A stretch of 64,000 bases of DNA from Aaosphaeria pasadenensis (Eukaryota; Ascomycota; Dothideomycetes; Pleosporales), in contig JAKLMB010000008.1 of assembly GCA_022813625.1 (NCBI GenBank), positions 744,001 to 808,000 on the forward strand, given 5' to 3'. This document shows, piece after piece, positions 32,426 through 41,732 of this stretch. The stretch's first letter is position 1. Every line of letters starts with the position of its first letter. A program made the position numbers and the translations under genes. The notes under the pieces were generated by a model. It had not been told where the DNA came from. It made no database searches and saw nothing but the letters and a program-made list of their open reading frames with translations.

Positions 32426-33413
32426 CTACCTTCCCAGATTTCTGGGAGCCTCAGTGGCAGGCCCCTCTGGAGTCACATACGCCTTGGTCAACCCTCCATC
32501 AACAACAAAGTCTGTTGCGTTGACAAAGCTACTTTCATCACTCGCCAAGAAAATCACGGCCTGCGCTTGTTCGATAGCCTCGCCGAATCGACCAGTGGGG
32601 AAGTGAACCTCGCGCCTGAACCGTTTCTCTTTATCATCGCCCAAAAAGTCCTGAAGCATCGGAGTACTGGAGAGAAATAAATATTGACAGTTTCAACTGA
32701 AGAGCGCAGGTACTTACTTGAGCGGTGCTGGGCATAAAGAGTTGAAGCGGTATCCTAGTTGTTGTCAGTTGTGGAATATCAATAAGCTTCTGGTGAAAAC
32801 ATGCCTTCACGGGCATGCACAATAGCCAGCTCTCGGGTCAAAGCAAGGACGGCACCCTTGCTAGCTGTGTATGCAAGTTGAGGAGTGGCTGCTCCTACTA
32901 GAGCGACCATGCTGGCAGTATTGATGATGCTGCCCTTCTTCTTTCCATGGCGCCTTAGACTGCGAACCGCATGTTTTGAGCCATACCAGACACCTTTAAC
33001 ATTTATGTTCATGGTCAAATCCCAAATATTATCCGGGCACTCTTCTGCATCACCATCTTTGGGATGCATGATACCAGCATTGTTGAACATAATATCGACT
33101 CCTCCCCAGCTGTCGAGGTGGGTAACAGCAGCCTCAACATCGGCCTCTTTGCTGACGTCGACCACTTTGGTCTCCACTCTGCCTTTGTGGTCTGGTACAA
33201 CTTCGCTTGCCTTTGCGATGGCTTTCTCTAAAGCAGGAGTGGAAACGTCCGTCATAAGCACTGAGGCGCCTTCACGAAGCATCAAAATGACAGTCTCAAG
33301 ACCAACACCACTACAGAGATTCGTCAGCACATTCAAGGTTGACCAACAAGGCTGAGAGATACTTGCCCACCCGCCCCCGTCACAATTGCGTTCTTGCTGT
33401 CGAGTCTGCCCAT
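32426..33413 (-). CDS. classical SDR dehydrogenase with two GC-AG introns
   Basis: An NAD(P)-dependent dehydrogenase of 276 residues. Exons 33413-33367, 33310-32805, 32754-32718 and 32666-32426. Intron 1 uses the donor GCAAGT (33366-33311) and is needed to make the cofactor motif TGAGGGVGLE (TGxxxGxG). Intron 2 uses GCATGT (32804-32755) and gives HAREGYRFNSLCPAPLNTP, the standard SDR C-terminal strand. Intron 3 has a normal GTAAGT donor. NNAG (in MFNNAGIMHP), a Ser in NTASMVALVG and catalytic YTASK are all present. FVVDGGLTKAYVTPEG closes the protein, as in the glucose-1-dehydrogenase-like/secondary-alcohol dehydrogenase branch. It diverges from the aldehyde dehydrogenase at 33926: oxidation of an alcohol to an aldehyde and then to an acid is a plausible joint reaction. 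Confidence 0.87.
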
Positions 33414-33925
33414 GATTCTTGCTTCTGTTGATCTTCAAGTAGTTGGAATGTCAAAGCCGTTCAATGTTTCAAAGTTATTCGATATGTTGATAGCGAGATA
33501 GAGATAGAGGAGCAACAGGAAAGATATAGGACTGCGGATGGCTTTCAAGACTCACCTGTTTAATGAAGATCACTGACCGGTGCGACCGCACCTGCTGCAA
33601 GAATAAGCGCATTTGCACCATTCAGAGCACTCCACGAAGGCATGCATGTTGCAAGACAGAGCAATATAGCGCGGCTACGCGCATTGGTGGGGCAGTGCGA
33701 CGCGGACCGCGCTCAATCACCTAGGTTGCCCAAGTAGATAACGACGGCGCGCTTAGATTTACGGATACATCTGTTGCGCAGAGACCTATGATTGTTCACA
33801 TGATGTTATTTTATTAATCAAGTTCCCAAGCCCGTTATCTTCAGGCACCTGTCGTCTTTTGGACATCTTGTCGGAACTCAACACGAAATCCACACCAATT
33901 CATCATTCTCAACTTTGTCTTCAAG
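33414..33925. promoter_or_regulatory. bidirectional promoter, SDR / aldehyde dehydrogenase
   Basis: 512 bp between divergent starts. Features visible: a near-palindrome GGTGCGACCGCACC around 33578, and GCGGACCGCGCTCAATCAC at 33702-33720, whose ACCGCGCTCA core matches 29016-29025 in the ligase/hydrolase promoter exactly. The 10-base identity alone could occur by chance in two promoters of this size. Confidence 0.45.
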
Positions 33926-35432
33926 ATGACTTCAGAAATTATCAAAACTGTCTCCCCAGCAACTGGAGAAGTAATAATTAGTCACAATGGTACCACCTTG
34001 TCCGACTCACAACAAATTGCGAAAAGCTCCGCCAAAGCCTTCGCCACTTGGAAGGCTACGCCCTTTGCTGAACGCAAATCCCTTGTTTCGAAGGCACTTG
34101 CCATAATCCAGGAACGAAAAGAACAGCTCGGCCATGAACTTACGACTCAGATGGGCCGACCCATTAGGTACAGTGCGAAGGAGATTGAAACCATGCAGAA
34201 GCGCGCCGACTACCTTCTAGACATTGCAGAAGAAGCACTTCAGCAGATCCCGGGACGACCTGAGAATGGCTTCACTCGTTACATTACAAAGGAGCCTGTA
34301 GGGCCGACGTTGATTGTGTTCGCCTGGAATGTACGTTACGGCGATCCTGTTCAAAAATGATATACTCACCATTGATAGTTCCCATACCTCATCATCGTGA
34401 ACTCACTCATCCCCGCCTTGCTCGCTGGCAATACAGTCGTACTCAAGCCGTCGCCACAAACACCACTCATTGGTGAGTCACTCTGCCAAATCTTCACTGA
34501 AGCTGGACTCCCGAAAGACGTACTTCAACTCATCCATACTGGTAACCCTGAGACGCTCAAGAAACTTGTTGCTATACCAGAATTCCAACTCATTACCTTT
34601 ACTGGATCAACAGCTGTTGGAAAAGCCCTTCGGGAAGCAACAGCTGGGCGTATTGTACCTATAGGCCTGGAGCTAGGAGGTAACGACCCAGCCTATGTCA
34701 GAGCAGATGCCGACTTGAAATATGTCGCTGCACAGCTAGTAGATGGAGCTGTGTTCAACACTGGTCAGAGTTGCTGCGCAGTCGAGAGAGTGTATGTCCA
34801 TGAGAGCATCCACGACAATTTCGTCAATGAGTTGCAGGATGAGCTTGTCAAGTACGACCCGTCCCCTTGAGCACATACCATGATTCAGGACACTGATATA
34901 TCACAGCTACAACGTCGGCGACCCCTTCGATACCACGACAAACGTCGGTCCAGCGATATCCGCTGCAGCAGTCAAAAACATAACTGCGCAGATCGATGAC
35001 GCCCTCTCAAAAGGTGCACATGATGCCACCCCCCAAAACCCAAGCTTTGCCTCACTCCCAACGAAGGGTTTCTATATTTCCCCACGTCTACTCACGGGAG
35101 TCAACCACACTATGGACGTTATGCGCGAAGAAACCTTTGGCCCCGTCATTCCAGTGTGCAAGGTAGCATCTGACGAAGAAGCAATTGCATTGATGAATGA
35201 TAGCAACTATGGGCTGACTGCAAGTGTCTGGACTAAAGATATCCAAGAGGGGCACAAGATTATTGCAGAGCTAGATGCAGGAACTGTTTTTGTGAACCGC
35301 TGCGATTACCCAAACCCTGACTTAGCATGGAGTGGTTGGAAGGACAGTGGGCTTGGGTGCACGCTAGGGCCGAAGGGCTTCGATGCTTTCGTAAAGTTGA
35401 AGAGCTGGCATATCAAGGAGGTGCATGGCTGA
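33926..35432 (+). CDS. NAD(P)-dependent aldehyde dehydrogenase (ALDH superfamily)
   Basis: Oxidises an aldehyde to a carboxylic acid. Exons 33926-34330, 34379-34851 and 34907-35432 give 467 residues. The order is the N-terminal SPATGEVI entry, FAWNFPYLIIV (rebuilt by intron 1), the cofactor segment NTVVLKPSPQTP, FTGSTAVGK, the catalytic Glu in GLELGGNDPAY (about residue 233), the nucleophile in FNTGQSCCAVERV (Cys267 by position) and EETFGPVIPV. The closing SGLGCTLGPKGFDAF replaces the commoner SGxGRE sequence. The GQSCCAVER form is shared with succinate-semialdehyde and related small-aldehyde dehydrogenases. It lacks an obvious mitochondrial presequence or peroxisomal tail, so cytosolic. It is divergent from an SDR and within the block containing the ligase and hydrolase, which fits oxidation of a gamma-glutamyl aldehyde, but that substrate is inferred. 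Confidence 0.9.
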
Positions 35433-36056
35433 TGATCGTAAATGCTACGTACTCCTTGTTTGAACTGCTGCAACCATTGTGTGCTGCGAAATTTGAGAAA
35501 TGAATTTATCAATTTGGGTTACAAACACTTGCCAACCTTACTTTCCTTCTTCTCTACGATAATAGGTTCTAGCCCAAGGTTTGCACGATAGAACACGAAT
35601 ATAGAATAATCCATGCCCATGGACTCAAGTCCCGAACGAATGGTGTGATGGTTGTGCCTGCCTATTGGAGCAGTAAACTAGTACTCGAGAATATTCCCCC
35701 GATACCATTTAGAATCTTTTATTTCCACCCCGCCATCTTCATGGACACATCTGCGATTCAAGGCACATGACCGTGGAAAACAGAACAGAGGACTATAGGC
35801 AATCGAAAATCTTGACTGCTGGCTCTAGCCAGATTGTAAAGTTGTTAATTCGAGTGTGTTGTCCGTGATGTACCTCACTTTACAGGGCGCACGCACCTCT
35901 AGAACAAAGAGCAGACTCATTGGCAGGCTCGTGCTATACTTCATAGTAAACTTTTGTATATGGTTTTGTGACAGTGATATATAATTCCTTGATCAAGAGA
36001 TAGATACGGGTTATCGCTATTTGGACAAATACAGTTTCTACCGCAATCAAAGACAG
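35433..36056. other. convergent intergenic region, no gene seen
   Basis: 624 bp between the 3' ends of the aldehyde dehydrogenase and the FMN oxidase. A+T-rich with no coding motifs. Confidence 0.4.
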
Positions 36057-37259
36057 TTACAAACGCGCGGTGAAGCCGTTCTTGTCAATTTTTGCCAAGT
36101 AGTCAGGCCCAATGTCTTCCACCTTCGTGACACCAGCAAGGCCCATACACAATTTGAATTCGTCGCGAATCAATTGCAAGGCAAGTTCAACGCCTTCCTG
36201 ACCCTTGTAAGCCAATCCCCACAGGATCGGCCTCCCAATCCACACGAAGTCCGCGCCAACCGCCAACGCCTTGAATACGTCAGTACCATGTCGAATACCG
36301 CCATCGACATGGACTGGAATCTTCTTCTCTTGGCTCCGTACGGCAGCTACAACTTCGGGCAACGCATCGATAGTTGCCAATGAACTATTGAGCTGGCGGC
36401 CCCCATGGTTCGAAACAACAATGCCATCAACGCCGTAGTGGCAAGCTAAAACCGCGTCTTCCCCTGTCATGACACCCTTGACCCAGATCTCCATCTCAGG
36501 ATGGCATTGTTCCCTTAGCCACTCGATGTCCTTCTCCCACGTTAACGTTGGATTGGCGGCGTGTGTGTGGAATCGGATGGGTCCCCGTGGCCATACCCTC
36601 TTCTCGCCATCATAATACCCTGCCTCGCTGTATGTCGACTTTGCGTCACTGTCACCTGAGCTCTCCTCGACACGGTTCGCAAAATTTGCAATCCGCAGGT
36701 GTTTCGGCAGCGTAAACTGATTCCTTATCTCGAGGTTGCGACGCCCGAGGACCGGTGTATCGACTGTGAGTAGCACGGCCTTGTAGCCCTTTGCCTTGGC
36801 GCGCTTTATCAGCTTTACACTGTGGTCACGGTCTTCGAACAAGTACAGCTGCAGCGCCATAGGTGTATCGGCAATTGCGTCCTTGACGTCCTCAAGTGTC
36901 TGTGTTGCGAAAGAGCTCAACCCCATGACGACGTCTTGCTTCTTGCATGCACCCGCAGTTGCGATCTCACCATCTGGGTGCGCCAGACAATGCATTGCAG
37001 TACTAGCGGCCCCAATGGGCATGCTAGACTTCTGCCCAAAGACATTGACTGTCGTGTCGATGGCCGAGATATCGCGGAGAACTCGAGGGCGAATCCGGTA
37101 TTTTTGATATGCGGTGATGTTCTCAGCAAGCGTGCTGCCAGAGTCCGAGCCTTCATTATAGTAGTCCCGAGTCTGTTTGTCCATTCGCTGCGCTGCCAGC
37201 ACGCGCAGGTCTTCGATACTCAAACATTGGAGGTCGGTAATGTCTCTGTTGTATGCCAT
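36057..37259 (-). CDS. FMN-dependent (S)-2-hydroxyacid oxidase/dehydrogenase
   Basis: A glycolate-oxidase-family TIM barrel that oxidises a 2-hydroxyacid to a 2-oxoacid. One exon of 400 residues from the ATG at 37259 (MAYNRDITDL); the frame is open 21 bases further but without an ATG. Motifs: YYNEGSDSG, RPRVLRDISAID, PIGAASTAMHCLAHPDGE, LQLYLFEDRD, AVLLTVDTPVLGRR, IWVKGVMTGEDA, the catalytic IVVSNHGGRQL (base His and substrate Arg) and the FMN-phosphate region VDGGIRHGTDVFKALAVGADFVWIGRP. No cytochrome b5 domain and no mitochondrial leader, so it is not cytochrome b2. The C-terminus ends TARL, close to but not a clear PTS1, so peroxisomal targeting is possible but weak. It lies 0.6 kb from the aldehyde dehydrogenase, convergent. 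It could process a hydroxyacid released by the neighbouring pathway. Confidence 0.9.
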   Translation of the reverse strand: MAYNRDITDLQCLSIEDLRVLAAQRMDKQTRDYYNEGSDSGSTLAENITAYQKYRIRPRVLRDISAIDTTVNVFGQKSSMPIGAASTAMHCLAHPDGEIATAGACKKQDVVMGLSSFATQTLEDVKDAIADTPMALQLYLFEDRDHSVKLIKRAKAKGYKAVLLTVDTPVLGRRNLEIRNQFTLPKHLRIANFANRVEESSGDSDAKSTYSEAGYYDGEKRVWPRGPIRFHTHAANPTLTWEKDIEWLREQCHPEMEIWVKGVMTGEDAVLACHYGVDGIVVSNHGGRQLNSSLATIDALPEVVAAVRSQEKKIPVHVDGGIRHGTDVFKALAVGADFVWIGRPILWGLAYKGQEGVELALQLIRDEFKLCMGLAGVTKVEDIGPDYLAKIDKNGFTARL

Positions 37260-38931
37260 GGTGATGGTATTGGAGGGCAATCAACGGTGACCTAAGATCC
37301 TGGGGAAACACGCACAGCAATAATCAGCGGCCCCATTGCCATTTATCTACAGAGGGATTGCGCGTCGGACTGGCCAACTGCTAATTTCATGTATGTTCTA
37401 TACCTAAAGTGTCTATGTAAGAGTGTACTGTAGCCAGTAAACAACCTTAACTGCTCGCTCAACTCCGGGGTCGGTGGGCCTAGGTGATTTTAGATCTGAT
37501 AAGGGCGGCTGGAGATGATTTCGGATCTGATAAGCATGGTTAGATCCGGAAATGTTAGTTCTCGGCTGGAGGTCAATAACGTCTTGGAAGGAGTGATTTG
37601 AACCTCCAAAAGCAAGCTGATCAGTCGTCTTTGTCCGCACGGACTTCTCGCCGGTATCGGAACCCAGAACATGGAATATCACCTCACAGTTTTCAGGTTC
37701 CAGATCTTTGTCCTTGGAATAGAAATCTCGCCTTGAGCGCCATTATTGTCTATACAAACACTCGTAGGGTTGAAATGGAGGCGGGCCTCGCTGCAACGCT
37801 AATGCATTCGGGAGAGTACCACCCGAGATTTACTCGAAATGACAACTAGTGTAGTAGAGCCAGTGATGTATGTACCTTATTTTACAAAAGGCGCAATTCT
37901 TTAAACACTATGGTGGAGGCTAGTCCAATGCGTAGACTTTCTGTCGGTCTGGTGAAAACATTTGTCTCCGATCTTTCGACCAAGGAATAGCTGGGGTCTA
38001 ATCTATCGGGCCTGTGGTAGTGTTAGTTGTTGGGTAACTACAGCGAAGATCGATGTGTGAGGCGGCCGATGAGCCGGAAATTTGAATTAATCTGCCTTGA
38101 AAACATGCCAATGTTTCTTGCCTACTTTAGTATGGAGGTGTTCAATGGGAAATTCCTTTGACTTACGCGGTAGCTCACTAGTTACACTTCTTTCTCCATG
38201 GGGAGATGGGTCAGACGGATCGAAGATCAAAAGGGGAAGAACATCGAGATATGGAGGAATGCTGCAAGAATGAGGTCTGCATTCCAAGCACCGCCGAAGT
38301 GTCCATGCCATTGATTGTGACGTCCCAGTCATAGGCGTCAGGCAACGTAGTTGACCCAACAACTCGCTAGTATCAACTGCAGGCCAAATCATCTTCGAGA
38401 TTGAGGTTTCACATCATTTTTTTTTGCGAACGGCTACATATTTGCAAAATAATTATTGACCTAACACATACGACCATTGGACATTGAAAACAGGGCTTCC
38501 CGTTCGCTCAGCCATACTTAAGCAATGTACCGGCGGACTAGTAGTTGAGTGGGTGACCATCAGCGAATCCCCGCTGTTGTATGTTTTTTTATTTTTTTTA
38601 TTTGCCAAATTCACGCCAACTCTAACGAATAGGAAGCCATGTAGGGTAGCTAGAGGTTGCGTCTCTATTCTGTAGGAATGGTAAAGTTCAACTAATGTAG
38701 AGTTGTAGTTATCATCAAACTACATATATAAGCAGAATAGGTGTTAAGGCCGGTAGGATCGTTTTTAAATGATCTGAGCAACATCATTGTGACTTTCACG
38801 CCTACAGTTATGTTGCTAGGATCATGTAAACCGCAAAATCCTTTCACTACTTGTTCACGAAGTGACAAAACTTCATTCCCTGCATTTGTCGTAGAAATAG
38901 ATATAGTCGTGCACCGCAGCAGCCGACAGCG
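37260..38931. other. 1.7-kb intergenic region with a short direct repeat, no gene supported
   Basis: No gene with recognisable motifs. The left part is the FMN oxidase promoter. An 18-base imperfect direct repeat (core GGATCTGATAAG/AGATCTGATAAG) lies at 37486-37503 and 37517-37534. A minus-strand frame of 101 codons at 38392-38087 matches nothing I know. T-rich runs occur near 38415 and 38585. Confidence 0.35.
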
Positions 38932-40568
38932 CTAAGTGAACAGCTTAAAGCCACCAGGGACAGCTTTCTGGAACAATCCTTCAGGATCATACTTTTTGCT
39001 CACATCCTGCAACTTCTTTTTATTCTCCGCACCATAAGAATCAATTGGGTCCTGGAAGGCAGCAGCATAGTTCATGAACTCGTACTTGATGATCTTGTTC
39101 CTCGAGCGAGCGTCTTCCTTGATCTTTTCCAGCGTCGATTGCATGACTTGGAAGACCTTTTCGTCATCGTTCCCATTCTTCCAATAAGTGATGAGCAGAA
39201 CGGATACGAGAGGACCGTGAGCGGGATCTAGGCTGAGAGAGTTCCCGCCCGCCTCTGCTGTCTTCTTGAGTAGCGAAACGGGATAGGGCTGCAGTGTTAG
39301 AGAGCACACGAGTCCTTCCACGGTCTTGATGGGGTCAAGAGCGGCGGTGTATATGTCGGCAGCCGCTTTGAGCGCGTCCACATCGGCTCTTAAGACGGTG
39401 TTCATGTATGAGGTCCTAGAATATCAAGTTTGTTAGTTCTGTATGTGACATATGTGACATATGCTGCAGTGTCATGGGTAGACTTTACCTTCGACGTTCC
39501 ATCGCATCTCCTGTTTGTTCCGTTGCCGCCTCGACCAAGTTGAGCTTCCGCATTGAGTAAAGGGCGTCTACTTGTGGCTGAATATTTGTGAAAGGCTCGA
39601 GTACCTCGGGATTTCCTTCAGTCTGTTGAGTATAGTATAGCTGGTTTTGGCACATAGTCTGGCCAAACTGGGCGGCATATCCGATGCTAAGCATGAGATG
39701 GGTCTCTTCGGTGGCATTTGGATTCTTCAGCTCTGCAACCAGGGCCTCCAGCTGGCTGGGGAAGCTGGGCGTGAAGTAATAGACGCTGCCGCCCCAGAAT
39801 GGGCCTTGCTTGAAAGTACGGACATCGTAGCGTGTCACGACGCCAAAGTTATTGCCGCCGCCACGCAATGCGACCAATAGATCAGTATTCTCGTGCTCGT
39901 TAGCGTTGACGATGTCGCCAGAAGCGAGTACGACTTCGTAGTTTATTACGTTGTCGGCTATGAAGCCTTCACGAGTGGAGAAGAATGAGAGACCGCCTAC
40001 TGCGTCGTTAGAAAAACGCATCTTACAGCTCTACAGGATAGGAAGACTTACCTGATAGAGACAGTCCACCAATGCCCCCTTTGCCACTTCGACTTCCAGA
40101 GGTCGCGAGACCGAGAGGAATCAACCTTTCGTAGACTGCGCCCCATCGCTCTCCAGCTGCGATGGAGACGGATTCATTCTTGACCTCTATGCCGGTCAAC
40201 ATACCTAGGTCGAGGGCGATGCCGTCCTGGATATTTGCACAGGCATGGGTGGGCTGTTGACCTCCGCCGCGGATAGCGAACTTGGCGTCCCCATTGCAAG
40301 TGTAGGGTTGGGTGATTTGAAGGAACTTAGAGACTTCGTGTTTATCCCTGGGTCGCAATATGGCAGCAGGAGTGATGTCACTCTCGATGGCGGAGAGGTA
40401 TGATCCATTCAGTTCATCGAACTCTGATGACCCTCGAAGGAATGTTTGATTATTGGGGAAGGCCTTTTGAAGGGCTGCAATAGCTTGCGAGGAGGTATTC
40501 ATTACGAGAAAAGCAGTAGATAAGGTAGCATACAGTAGTGGAATCGTGGATAGAGTCACAGGTATCAT
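38932..40568 (-). CDS. secreted FAD-linked oxidase, berberine-bridge-enzyme-like
   Basis: A PCMH/VAO-type flavin oxidase. Exons 40568-40052, 39999-39489 and 39415-38932 encode 503 residues. The N-terminus MIPVTLSTIPLLYATLSTAF is a likely signal peptide; an ATG ten codons upstream is also open. The FAD domain has TPAAILRPRDKHEVSKFL, then RGGGQQPTHACANIQDG, GIALDLGML, GLATSGSRSGKGGIGG, and after intron 1 GGLSFFSTREGFIADNV and ALRGGGNNFGVVT. The C-terminal BBE segment reads YDPEGLFQK. In relatives the FAD-anchoring histidine usually follows RxGG(G); here that place is Gln, and no second anchoring Cys is evident, so the FAD may be held without a covalent bond. It diverges from an MFS exporter at 41733, an oxidase-plus-efflux arrangement common in secondary metabolism. 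Confidence 0.87.
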
Positions 40569-41732
40569 CTGTGCTGAACACTTTATTATTAACTCCATGA
40601 GTCTTCCATTCTCAACTCATTATGTACTCGCTACTTCAAAGGGAAGCTAGTGCGGATGGATGCTGGCAGTGTTGACAGCCAGAGCCGAAGGATGAGACAA
40701 TGACAACCATAGGTATCAATGTCTAGGTAATGACCCATATATTCGGGGACCAAGACCATGTCCAGTACTCGTAATTCGTGCCCCCTTCCGGGATACGAAA
40801 ATATTGTGGCGTTGCTATATTGCGGCGTAGTCATTGCTCTTCAAAGGATCATAACGGCCAGAGCTAGGCTAGTGGCTAATAAGCCTAAGCAGCTAGTTAA
40901 GGGAAATCATCACTAGAGTTAATATAATTCCGATTCCGCAGTAGGGGCCAACCATCATTTTTGCGGATCATTCAATTTCTTCTTGTCTTTGAAGAGCTTA
41001 TGAAACATTGATTCATAGGTAATAGTTGTTACATACCTTATAGCTACATACAACACTAGCAATTCAAACAACAGCATCAAATCCCCTGAAAGGAAAAAAA
41101 AAAGAATGGCATCGATAGAATGCAGAAGTTGTCGCTGGATTTGAACAGCGTGCGAGTGACTAGTAGTACACGATCTAGTCCTGTCGAGGAGTGAAGATAA
41201 CTTTGGTATCGTCTTTCGGCAACATGCAGGATCGCCTTGTGAACCATCGTAAAGCATCCGGGTCAACAAGTTGATAACCGCGGCAGCATAGTATCTCCCC
41301 GGGCTACGTTCGAGTAAGTGTCTGCTTACGAAGTACCTCATCCGAACTCTTGAATGAGAATGGAAAAACATACCATGCCATCCGTCCAGTGACCTAAACA
41401 TGCCACGAGTTTTTGACTTCAGTCACATTAGAGGACTTCTCCTGCATCACTTTGAAACCTTCACCAGTGCCTTCAAACAATGGATTGATCTGCGAACCTG
41501 AAGCCGTTGAATTCTTGGCTCTTGCAGTAGACGATTGTACATTTCTTCTATTAATGAATCCGCCTAGGCGAAGGGTTTGTCTTTTCCTATTCTAGATTAC
41601 CCGTGTTTCTGGATCGATCAAATCAGCGGCGGAGTCAGCTCGGCTTTGTAATTACGCCCCGTTCCACCATGCAACTCCTTTCTGCGCTCGATCCTCTCTG
41701 TGTCTATCGCCTGCTAACACCTCACTTTAGCA
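40569..41732. promoter_or_regulatory. divergent intergenic region, BBE-like oxidase / MFS transporter
   Basis: 1.16 kb shared by divergent genes. A minus-strand frame at 41401-40955 (148 codons, with a hydrophobic middle such as LLVLYVAIRYVTT) has no recognisable family. An A-rich run sits near 41093. I call no gene. Confidence 0.35.

Noticed and set aside
37486..37534. Direct repeat around GATCTGATAAG as a possible transposon end
   Set aside because: Only 18 bases long, no terminal inverted repeats, target-site duplication or transposase nearby.
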